Assembly (NCBI GenBank): GCA_015680685.1
Contig: MNCI01029550.1
Location: 912,367-976,366, forward strand
Reading direction: 5' to 3'
Source of the DNA: Gnetum montanum
Lineage: Eukaryota > Streptophyta > Gnetopsida > Gnetales > Gnetaceae
DNA length: 64,000 bases
Shown here: in pieces, positions 46,297-56,139 of the stretch
How positions within the stretch are numbered: position 1 is the first letter of the stretch
How the letters are laid out: each line of letters begins with the position of its first letter
Translations under genes and position numbers: made by a program
Notes under the pieces: model-generated
Told to the model about the DNA's origin: nothing
What the model saw: the letters and a program-made list of their open reading frames with translations, nothing else
The model's database searches: none

Positions 46297-47082
46297 ATGT
46301 TAACACATGCCATAACTAACTGGATCAAGGTTGGCCACCTTCTCAGGAAATTATCTAATCTTGGAAGCCCTCTAATCTATCTCCAAATCGCTGAGCCATG
46401 CAAAGCTCTTCTAGATTCAGGTTCCAGAGTTAACTTAATCTCACAAAAATGTACAAAGCCTGGAACCTACCTCCATTAAGGAAGAGCAATATTTGCCTAG
46501 AGCTGGCCGACCAGTCCATCACTGTTCCCTTAGGATTGGTGGAGGACATCATCACCACTGTGTGTGGGTGGTCGTACCTAGTTGATTTCCTAGTGATACA
46601 AGTGAATAATGGTAAAGGGAACTTCCCAATAATAATGGGAAGGGCATGGCTAAGTACTATAGATGCATGCCTAGGAATCCATGATCTTTCCCTGAAAATA
46701 TCTAAGGAGAACACTTTTGGAAAGATCAAGAAGAAGAAGGTTCCATGCATCTCATATAGTGATACAGGGTGCAATTGTGTGCAGAGATCATGGGTTGTGC
46801 ATAGTTTAGCATTGCCTGCATGCAACCGGTATGCACAAGATATTAACATACAAAAGTGCCTATATGTAGCAGCCACACAACAAGAAGACACCTAGTGGCT
46901 GATAGCTGATCGAGAGAGCAACTCACTAATGTGCATGGAACTAACTAAGGGAATAACTTGTGCTTACATCGAAAGCATATAGGCGCTAGAGAAAGTCCAC
47001 TGCCAACTTCCAAGCCTTAACCCTGAAAACATCAACTGGGGGAAGTTGGAAATTACTAAAAAATTCAAACAAGAGCCCTGAT
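46297..47082 (+). pseudogene. Element A: aspartic protease and linker
   Basis: PLIYLQIAEPCKALLDSGSRVNLIS (46370-46440) carries the catalytic D-S-G. After a one-base shift the frame 46449-46895 continues with SITVPLGLVEDI, VDFLVIQVNNGKGNFPIIMGRAWLSTIDACLGI and LSLKISKEN. This is the usual plant gypsy retropepsin layout, with the I-I-M-G-R second-loop motif. It is interrupted by a stop at 46895 and runs on to ALEKVHCQLPS and FKQEP. At about 47083 the reading jumps to the end of integrase. Confidence 0.82.
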
Positions 47083-47168
47083 AAGAGAATATTAGTCAAT
47101 GTGCAACAAACCAAACCCTTCCATGAATTTAGAATGGTCAGTGCACATAATACCTCTGAGAAGGGATG
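47083..47168 (+). pseudogene. pol: Element A: last codons of integrase after a deletion
   Basis: KRILVNVQQTKPFHEFR matches the end of integrase in element F (KKQLVNIQQVKPFNEHR). Everything from RT through the integrase core is absent, about 3 kb by comparison with F. Confidence 0.75.
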
Positions 47169-48768
47169 ACCCTGCTCACTATTTCAGATCTCCTCCTTCC
47201 AACTCAGTCATGGGGGAGATGACCACCTCTGTTAACCATTTGAGGCCCTCAATTCCTTTTTAAGTTTTTGTTTTACACATTTTTATTTTACAAATTTCTT
47301 TAACTTTTCTTATTTTTTTTGCAACATCGTTTATACTTTTTCATTTCTTTGTGTGACTATTTCTTTTTGTTCTTATTTTTGTCTTTGTTTGTTGTTTTTG
47401 TTTTGTTAGATTCGTCACCTAATAAGTGCTCCTAATGGTGGTATGAACTATATTCTATTGATTGCTAATGTTTGGTTTTTACCTTTAAGTTATAATGTTG
47501 ATACTAAGGTATCATTCTTTTAATATAACAGGCAATGAGTCCATGTCATCCATGCATCAATAAATTTCTATGGTCTCTCTTGGCTTGGAACTGTATAGTG
47601 CCTTTTTTTGAAAATAAAACTATTAACAAATTGGTGACTGGGCATTTCTCAAACAAAAGAAGGACTCAAGGACTGAAAAGGGTGTGACTTCAAAGGGATT
47701 TGATGCATTTGTGCTGGCTATTCTCTTGGGTGCTTGGATGTTTTCTTTGATTTCTCCTTACCATTCCGACATTGCACCATTATTGGGAAGCTAAGCCAAT
47801 AAAAATAAGTCTTTGCATGGTGTGGTTCTCATGCAAAAAAAATAAAAATAAAAAAATAGTGAGAATTCAAAGAACACCCCTTAGACAAAATAATTATTTA
47901 GGCTATAAGCACTGGTTATGGAACTGAACAAGCACGTTTCCTCTAACTAAGGCCCTTTCTCGCTTCCTACTTTTCCCTTTCTTGTTTCTTCGGAATGGTG
48001 GTGACTATTTGGCAGAAGCATTCTTGTTACTACAAGTGGATAAATTGGCCAAGTGTATTAATGCAAAGTCATTAGATGTGGATTGTTTGAGGTTGGATTT
48101 GGAATGAGATCTACTCAATCACATTAACCATACATACATAAGGGGTTGTACACCACCTTGTTCTTGTCATTCCATTCCATTCTCTTCTCCTCATCATTCT
48201 TTCTCCATTTTCCACCTCATTGTCGGTTGTATCAATAGTCTATATTTTGGTTGATGCATTGTTTTCTTTTTGGTGAATTCTTATGGTTAAGAATTTAACT
48301 CTTGCTTCCAAATGACATTTCCAAAGCCTACAGACTCTTTGAATGTGGGATTGTCAGGGCATCAAGGGCATGAGCCTACTTTGGGGAGGACCCACTGGCA
48401 TTTCTATTTGGTGCACCAATTAACTTCTTTCCTTTAAACATTTCCACAATCAATATTTTTTTTTGTTCATTCCCATCTTTGACATCCATTTTATCGGTGT
48501 TTTCGTTGTTTCTTTTTCTACATCTTTCTTATTCCTTATCTTTTTTTATTCTATCACTACCGAAGGATCGCTCTTAGTCATGGGGGCCCTAGTCCAATTT
48601 TTTTCAATTTTCCTAACCCCTACACCTTGGGTAGTCACCAGTGTTATATCTCTACAATCCGTATTAGCCATATCACAACTCAGCCAATGGACCTGACATC
48701 GAGGCAAGGTATCAACTGTATTGTGATTTACTTTTCCTTGCTCATATGTGACTGTGTTGTGTGTGCAG
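47169..48768 (+). other. Element A: spacer and ORFX leader
   Basis: A G-tract, CATGGGGGAGATGACC, lies at 47209-47224. The spacer matches that of F, including the CATAATTTAGGCTA-like and 'tactttggggaggacccact' phrases. A second tract, TTAGTCATGGGGGCCC, lies near 48575, corresponding to the leader tract of C, I and J. The segment ends TGTGTGTGCAG|ATGG at 48768/48769. I find no convincing internal TATA box here. Confidence 0.6.
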
Positions 48769-49148
48769 ATGGCAATCATACAGAAATGGACTGGACCTAG
48801 AGGAAACACTCAAGATGGACTGGTGCAAGAATAGTTGTGAAAGGAACAAGACTGATGGCATGGTTATAGATGGACAACGGAAGGTGAAATCCTAGCATTG
48901 GTAACAACACGTCTTCTTCTTTTCTCTCTCTCTCTCTTCTCTCTTAGCTGTCAAATAAGGCTGGATGTCAATTGTGTATAGTATTCATTCTTGTAGTCAT
49001 GAACACTAATATTATCATGTATTGTAATGATTGATCTGTTCACACGTCATCCCATTTACCATTAGTTTTCATTCAAGTAAATAATCTCATACCTTCCCAA
49101 TATTTTGTAAGGAACTTGAGGACGAGTTTTCATTCAGTTATGGGGGTA
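48769..49148 (+). pseudogene. Element A: ORFX start relic, 3' UTR and polypurine tract
   Basis: MAIIQKWTGPRGNTQDGLVQE follows the AG|ATG junction and corresponds to the first residues of ORFX, but the body is missing. After about 120 bases, including a CT microsatellite (48920-48945), the sequence joins the normal pre-LTR segment ('tcataccttcccaatattttgtaaggaactt'). The polypurine tract TTATGGGGGTA abuts the LTR at 49148. Confidence 0.6.
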
Positions 49149-49907
49149 TGATGAGCCGTGATATCACATCCTACCTCATCTTCTATAAATAAGAGGTAGC
49201 ACCCTTGGTTCCAAGATAGTTAGACTTAGACCCTTAGCCAGATTCTTGTAGTTTTATTATTCTAGAGTTAGAATTATTTCTGTGTGCCCCCAGTAGGAGT
49301 CATAGAGTGAATAGATCCTTATTCGAGAAATTTGTACCTGAGCATAATTTTGTGTATGGCAATAAAGACAAACTTTATGATAAACCTTGTAGCATACAGA
49401 TTAAGCTAATTAGTAATTAATGATTGTTTAATGCTTTCCTATTTAATTAATATCTTTCTCAACCTTCAACCCCCTTAGTTAAATATAGTTAGTATGACTA
49501 CTTTGAGCATGTGTGTAGCGCTTGGTAACCTAGTAACGATTAGCATTTGGTAATCCCAGTAGCATTGCACTAGTTCAGGATGTGTACGACAAGTAGGAAC
49601 GGATATTGGTGTTAGGAACATCTGGAAACTAGTTAATGAATAGTTAATGTAAGTTAGTCACTTAGTTCTCTCTCCCTTTCCTTTATTAGCAGAAGACATA
49701 AAAAGATAAAAAGCTAAAACTCATATACCTCAAGCTTACTTAACCATACAACTATGACAATACAAGTAAGTTTGGGAAGACAATGATTGATTAACCCTGA
49801 GTGTTCCATTAAGGCGCGTAAGCACTTAGTCCTTGAAGTTTGACCAGATGGTGCATGAAACGCTCGTATTCGTATGGTTGAGTGTAGGGGTACCTCACCA
49901 CTCATCA
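49149..49907 (+). repeat. 3' LTR of element A
   Basis: TGATGAG to CTCATCA, 759 bases. It is nearly the same as the 5' copy where both exist, but U3 is about 48 bases shorter: the inverted pair and the 20-base palindrome are gone, leaving one GTGATATCAC. The TATA box lies at 49184-49191. It is followed by ATGTT. Confidence 0.9.
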
Positions 49908-50811
49908 ATGTTTAAATCCTTGAACTAATACCTTGGTACATACTAGGCCAATAAAAACTATAGCAAAGTATATGTTGCATAGTAGACTTAGCGTACTCAT
50001 AATATAAATGAGAATGATCATGGAACTATTCTAACATTGAATTGATATGATCAATGTGACCACATTCTAATAAAAACCCTCTCAAATCCTTTCTATATAA
50101 GATTCCATCCTTAACCACAAATTTATTTACCTTTTTGATGAAATCTCTCTTCTAACTTGCAATTAAATTATTCAAAAAAATTTTTGTATCAAGGAATTTG
50201 AGAATTTCATCATACTAGTTCCCTTCACAAGTCTTTAGCACACATACTTCATTTTCTCTAGCCATTAACTTGGCTAATCCCATTCCTTTGATAGTTTTTC
50301 ATATTTCCAATGAAAACTTGAAACCTTGAAGCTTTATAAGCCACTTTTCTCTTTTTAATCCAATCTCATTTTGACCCAAGAATTGTTTGACCATATGTCC
50401 TATTATCATAATATGAACCAATGAGCTTGCCAAGTAATATCTAAAATGTTGAAGTGCCTTAATGACTATGAATGCCTATTTTTCTAAGTTTGAATAATTT
50501 AATTCTGAACCTTTCAACTAATACCCAAAAAATCCAATATGTTCATCTTAACTATTTTCTCTTTGATTTAAAATAGTAGTAGTTGAATCATTTGAAGGAA
50601 AAGCATATAACCAAAATTCTTCCTTCAATTTTGGTTTTACCAAGTAAGGAGCTTCTTGAATAGCCCTTTTGATTTCTGCTAAGACTCTCTCTAATTCTAG
50701 TGTTTTCTCTACAAGGACATCTTTCTTTAGCATAAGCATCAAAGGTTTAGTAGTTCCAATGAATCTAGGGATAAATTTCTTAACAAAACTTATCTCTTCT
50801 ACTTGGTTCAA
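49908..50811 (-). pseudogene. pol: Element B: RNase H and integrase zinc-domain remnant
   Basis: From 50811 leftward the frame reads EISFVKKFIPRFIGTTKPLMLMLKKD, then AIQEAPYLVKPKLKEEFWLYAFPSND, which is the RT connection and the start of RNase H in gypsy elements. Further left are AFIVIKALQHFRYYL and DGILYRKDLRGFL-like words, then HDHSHLYYEYAKSTMQHIF, the start of the integrase zinc domain. This joins 43220 across element A. RT fingers, palm and protease are missing upstream. Confidence 0.78.
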
Positions 50812-51908
50812 AAACCTTTCTCTCAGTGGATAAATTAGAATGATGTTCGAAGGTCTGGAATTAGTTAACCTTTCTTTTGATCAAAGATTATACCCATTTT
50901 CTTCATTGTTATTACACTCTTGATTTGATGATATATCCTCTTCACAGCTTAACAGGGAAAAGATGTCACTAGATTCATTGTTAGAATATTTGCTTGTGTA
51001 ATGAACACGAGATAGTTTATTATTTGATTTAATATCAAGAAAGTTAGACATAATAAAATCATTTTCATCCTCATCTTCTACTAACTTAGTATCTTGATGC
51101 TTATGCTTTCTATTTTTCTTTTCTTCCTTGATCTTAACTTTTGCCAAAGCTTTTTCTAATTTCACTACTTTTTTGGATAAGTCTTTCAGTAACTCTCCTT
51201 TTATAGAATTTTTGCTTTATAACTCTTACTCTATTTTAATAGGAGATGGTCCTAGTAATGCTTTAAGTTGAGAAAAATATTGTATAGGAATCATCATTTT
51301 CTCTTCTCTATTTTTTGAGTTGTGATAATCTTTTCATGATTCAAATTCAACTATTTTTCTAATTGTATAGCTTCGCTAAAGTAGTCATTGAATGTTAGCA
51401 AGTTTTAATTTCTTCTTAACTAGATTGAAATATTATGATTCACAACCTCAAGATAAGTATCTTTAAGCATTTCATTTGATTGTCTATATTGTCTTTAAAA
51501 GAGCCCACAAATTCGTTGAAATTTAATATTGAAATCTCTAACTAACTCTTTAACTCATTACTTAGCTTGTATTAGCCCATAGTACAATTGTTGTTGATCC
51601 AATTGATTGTCAAATTGGGCCAAGAAAAGACTTTTCATATCATCCCAACTTGTGATACTATTGCTTAGCAACACCGAATACCAAATTTGAGCCATATTTT
51701 TTAAATTTGCTACAAACAAACTACAAGTTTGATCTTGGTGTTGAACATTTGCATGAGCTAAAGCTAACTCAAATAGGTGAATATACTCTTTAGCCAAGTA
51801 ATCTTTTTCAAAAATAAAAGGCTCAAGTAAATATTTGTAAACTACCTTAGGAATATCATTGTAGTTTTGAAATTCTAATTATGTAGCTCTTTGCCAAGGA
51901 TTTGTCAT
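50812..51908 (-). pseudogene. gag: Element B: gag
   Basis: A start at 51908 (MTNPWQRAT) leads to VVYKYLLEPFIFEKDYLAKEYIHLFELALAHANVQHQDQTC, SLFVANLKNMAQIWY and ITSWDDMKSLFLAQFDN, a capsid with the usual 'A..WY' and 'sW..l...F...F' motifs. Frames then break. A Lys/Glu-rich piece (51165-50881) with EKALAKVKIKEEKKNRKH is open. At about 50880-50811 the gag tail is joined directly to the RT connection, so a large internal deletion removed protease and most of RT. Confidence 0.75.
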
Positions 51909-52279
51909 CCTATTAGAATTCCTTCTGATCATTGAACTCTTATAGTTCTTTGACCTTCTCTTATAGACTAATAAACCAAACATAAGGGGTGATCTTCTTA
52001 TCCTTCAAGTCTTTACTCCACTACTTGTCCCAAGCTCAAAAACTCTTTTTTTGTTCTCTTTTTGATGGATGATTAGTCTTATAATTAGAAAATTATAAAT
52101 CTTCTAAAGTACCAGTCTATTCAGTCATTAACTTAAAATAGTATCTAATTTATTAAGCCCTCCTAGTAATAAAAAGAACTATTGTTGTGCTAGGACTATT
52201 AATCTTTTTAATTGCAATAAACTTAGGTAACAAATTTTCTTCCCTCCTTCTTACACTAAGAGAAATATTAGTGGCTGTT
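51909..52279 (-). other. Element B: 5' leader
   Basis: About 370 bases lie between gag and the right repeat. No primer-binding site for tRNA-Met or tRNA-Asp could be found next to the repeat. A short inverted pair (CACTAA...TTAGTG) sits at the junction. Confidence 0.45.
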
Positions 52280-53741
52280 TGGGACCACCAATGTTATGGG
52301 GGCCTTGGATCTTGTGATCTTGGAAAGTCACGAGATCCAAAGGTTTTCTTCAAATAGGGTTTAGATGCTTGCTGGTCTTTGGCAACACAAAGGCCATGAT
52401 ACCTAAAAATAGACTCAGTGGTTATGAAATAACTAAATATAAGTATGTGTTTGAGATTGTGAATGTTGAAATGGTTGGGTTGTATGTGAAACTGTAATTG
52501 GCTATTATAAAAGAAATTTAGGTAACTTTGTCAAATACTATGATTTGTTGAAGATTCATATTTTTTCCAATCACTTAGTTTATATAGTTCCTATAATACG
52601 TTACTTGTGACAAATAAAATTTTACAAAAACTTTTGAGCATAATTCTGCAAATCTACTTTTAATTTTCCCTAGAGAGAAAATTCCATAAGAAAACTAGAA
52701 ATAGAGCGAGATTTAATGGATTTTAGAAAGAGAAAAGAAAAGAAAGTAGATTTATGTGGAATCTCAAACATTTAAGCAAGATATATTGACATGAGGAAAC
52801 ACTTCATAATAAAGCTATTATAATTCAATCTAACTATGAATTATCCAAACCCTCTAAACTCAATAAACGATTTCATAAAAGACAATCTTATTACACTACC
52901 AAAAATGCTATGTAAATGACAAAGCACGAGAATTTATTTCAACTAGTTAATAGTTATCGAGAATTGTATTTAATAGAGAATTTAGAAAAATTTGACAATT
53001 TTAAGATTGAAATACTAAGGCAATACACCTTAAAACAATGAAACTATTTTAGTCATTTCAAAGTATCAAAGATTTTCCTAAATCCTCTGTGCTAAAAAAT
53101 AAGAAATTTTGTTAAAAAGTTACTATTAAATTATTGTAGAGGCTTTTCAACAACATAAGCTCTTTTATGGAAAACCTTAATAGAAGTTTAATATTACACA
53201 AAAAAGCTATAAAAGATAACCTAGAAAAATCCAAAAATTAAATGCCAAGCACAATACTATCTAAACTATTAGTTAAGTAACTAAAGAAAAATGGGAAAAA
53301 ATGAACTCACATGATTAAAACAAAGTAGCTGAATTGATGTCTTTTAAGCCATGTTTTACACGAGATCTTCAATATTCTCCTTGATCTCTCTACACTCCCC
53401 TTAATCGAAGGTTAAGGTAAATATCAAATATCTAAGGAATTTATTCATAACTACCTTTAGAAGTTATAACTTCCATAAGAGGTTATGAGAAAATCAAGCC
53501 ATAGTTGGCAAGTGTCTTTTTAGTTATAGATATCATGGGTATTTAGCTATATAAACATAAAAAATTACAACTTTCATGGGAAATTCAATCATAAAAAAGA
53601 TACAAGCTATGATTACCAAGCATCTTGGGGATAACTAGCTTTCTTATTTAATCATAATGACAGCAAAATGTTTTAAAAAGAAATATTGGATATAGATGAT
53701 CAACAATGGTGATGAACTTAATACTCGTATATGCTATTCCA
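52280..53741 (-). repeat. Right (5') long repeat of element B, probable LTR
   Basis: Direct repeat of 38707-40086 with ends TGGGA...TTCCA. Some similarity continues a little further left than 52280 (TATTAGTGGCTGTTTGGG against TATTGGTAACCGTTTGGG), so the inner edge is uncertain by tens of bases. The copy is about 80 bases longer than its partner, with an extra A-rich piece near 52620-52740. Confidence 0.65.
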
Positions 53742-55169
53742 CTACCAAGAGTTCACTAGAGCATCCACACATACCACATATTCATTTTGTAACTAAGATT
53801 TCATAAATGGTTGTTGTTAATGCATAAATTTTGGTCATACCAATACTAAGGAGAAAAACATGTTTGAGGAGACTATTGCTTAGGGCACCTCCTGTATGGG
53901 TAAAGAAACCCAAGAATAGTCTCTGGAGAGGTCCATGTGGATTTTTGAAAACAATAAAAAAAGAATGATAATTTTAATTAGAATAAGCATCTCAAATTCA
54001 AGAATACAAAAGGTAGCTAAAATAAATTTTCCATGCTTCTTGACTGCTACCATTGTTTGCCACCAGTCTGTTGTAGATGTTGTTGCAGCTAACACCACTT
54101 GTAGTTACTAAAGAAGAGAGAGAGAGAGAAGAGGCTAGATGAAGGGGCCTATTGATGCAACTCTAACATAGAAAAAATGTGGTCCATCACTAGCATGAGA
54201 GAGGGAAATTTGTCCTTGTTTGGAGAACCTTTCTATGGATGCACTGCCCGTCAAAAATAGAATAGAACTATAGAACCCACACTTGCAATTGCTACTGTCA
54301 ACTGCTACAACACTGCAGCAAAGAGAGAGAGAGAGAGAGAACGAGCCACCAGATCTTACTATCATGTGCCAATAGACACATTATTGTCTCTAGTCCTAAA
54401 TTTTCTGCTATCATGGGTCTACCACGAAAAGGGAAAAGAAAACCACTGCCTCTTGGTTTCTTGTTGAGATTGTTGACCATAATCCATGTAGCTTTGTTGC
54501 TACTGACTGTCATCAGTGTATTGCTAAGAATAAAGAAATATGACTATAGAACCTGCCTATCGCATCCACCATCTGCATGCATCAGCTATGCCATTATTGC
54601 CCCAAGAAAAATAGGAGAAGAGAGAGAAGAAAAATCATCATTCGTTGGTTTCTCAGCCCTCGGAGGCTTCCCTGCCCCTCCATGTGTAACTCAATGGAGA
54701 GAGATGGAGCTATTTAGGAAAAGAGCTCAATTTGTTAAGGAGGCCCTTGCTCCCCCCCCCCACTTCGATGTCATCTTCGTTCTCTACTTTATAGCTACTT
54801 GCTACTAACAGTTCACCTCCCTGCATGTTGGTCCATCTTCTTGCATGTTGGTCCACCTTATCACATGTCGATCCACGTCCCTACACATCAGTTCACCTTC
54901 TCGCACATTAATCCACCTTTCTGCACATCAACATTGCTTGGTGAAGTGGTATATGATTTTACAGGACAATTTTGTTGATCATGGCCACATGCGATAGCAT
55001 GGGCAAGATTGGCCACAACACTTAGCCACCAAATAAAAAATTGCATGCAACTGCAAGGAGAAAAAAAAAAAAAAACCATGAAATCCTAAAAGAAAAATAA
55101 TAAAATAAAAAAAATTATAAAATATAAATTTAAAATTGAATAATAAAACTTCTTCACCTAAGTTAGGAC
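53742..55169 (+). other. Unassigned low-copy-looking sequence with microsatellites and a 131-codon ORF
   Basis: GA microsatellites lie at about 54113-54131 and 54318-54340. One open frame at 54413-54808 encodes 131 residues beginning MGLPRKGKRKPLPLGFLL, with a hydrophobic, membrane-anchor-like segment at about residues 14-37. I recognise no family, and a run of about 10 C near 54752 could hide a length error. After it, about six degenerate 20-base units (consensus near ACCTTCTTGCATGTTGGTCC) occupy 54816-54930. The 17-base phrase ATGCATAAATTTTGG with TG before it occurs at about 53816 and again at the window end. No product is claimed. Confidence 0.35.
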
Positions 55170-55174
55170 TTAGG
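55170..55174 (+). repeat. Target-site duplication of element C, left copy (TTAGG)
   Basis: TTAGG lies before 55175 and again at 63719-63723, flanking element C exactly. Confidence 0.9.
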
Positions 55175-55958
55175 TGATGAGTGACAAGGTACCCTTACAC
55201 TCAACCATACGAATACGAGCATTACATGCGTGATCCGGTTGAACTCCGTAGACAGACTAGTTGTGGCATCTAGATAGTTAGCCTTAGGTCACAGTTCTCT
55301 GTCTTCCCACCTGGACTAGTGTTAACTTTGTCACATATGGTCTAGCCTAGAGTGAGGTGTATGATGTGTTCTATGTTAATGCTACTCTTGAAGGCAATGG
55401 AAGATAATATTAACTAAGATAAGAGAGAAGGGTGAGAGAGAATCTAAGCTACCCTAAGTGCAATGAGTATCTGTTCCTCAATTATCCATACACATCTTGC
55501 ACTTCATGCATGACTACCATTGGGATTACCAAGCGCAGATCCTAGATATGCTACTGAGTTAACAAGTAGTCACACTTAAATGCTCGTAATCAAGTTGTAC
55601 TCATTCCGTGTTTAACAAGAGTTTAGGGTAAGAAGGTATTAACTAAGAAAGTAGTAAATAAAAATTAATTAAATAATTAAGCTAAGTGAATGCTGCAATG
55701 ATGAAGTAATCTCTATCTTTATTTGGGTCATATGCGTGTCCAAGTACGTCACACTCGAATAAAGGATGCTGTACAATTACAATCACCACACTACAAGAAT
55801 ACATTGGGAGGAAAAGGGTTGAGAGAAAAATGAAAACTAAAATCAAAACTAACTCTAAAAATGACTCTAAAACTCTCTCTATAGGAACTGCCTACCTCTT
55901 ATTTATAGATGAGGAGACAGGCTGTGATATCGTGGCTGGGTTAAATTGCGACTCATCA
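55175..55958 (-). repeat. 3' LTR of element C
   Basis: On the minus strand it starts TGATGAGTCGCAATTTAACC and ends CACTCATCA. U3 has a CACGATATCACAG word. The TATA box TATAAATAAGAGG lies at about 55907-55895. The reverse of TCGTGGGGGTA (55959-55970) abuts it. Confidence 0.92.
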
Positions 55959-56139
55959 TACCCCCACGACTAAGTGAAAATTTGTCCTTGAGTTACAGTG
56001 AGAACAAGCTCCATTGATTACATAGTGGATAGGTATGAGATTATTGGATGGTGAGAATGGATTTATACTGTAGTGTGGGATCAAGATAAAATTGAGACAC
56101 AACACAAGGAATGTTCTATAGCTACAAAATTGGTGGAAC
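55959..56139 (-). promoter_or_regulatory. Element C: 3' UTR with polypurine tract
   Basis: About 180 bases from the ORFX stop to the LTR. The tract CTTAGTCGTGGGGGTA ends at the LTR boundary and is the best-preserved polypurine site in the window. Confidence 0.8.

Larger units (their letters stand above)
43221..49907 (+). mobile_element. Gypsy-type element A, gag-protease with pol and ORFX deleted
   Basis: The element is bounded by TGATGAG LTR starts, a CTCATCA end and ATGTT duplications. The interior holds gag, a protease, then a deletion that joins the protease linker to the last codons of integrase near 47083, a spacer, the ORFX start relic and a polypurine tract. The 3' end of the 5' LTR, the primer-binding site and the gag start are also deleted, at about 43887. 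The deletions may have occurred after insertion. Confidence 0.87.

Noticed and set aside
38702-53746. Target-site duplication for element B
   Set aside because: CCGTT on the left and CTACC on the right do not match, and the left end abuts a truncated LTR, so B's edges have been altered.
55056-55076. Poly-A run as a LINE or SINE tail
   Set aside because: No retroposon body or target duplication is recognisable upstream of it.
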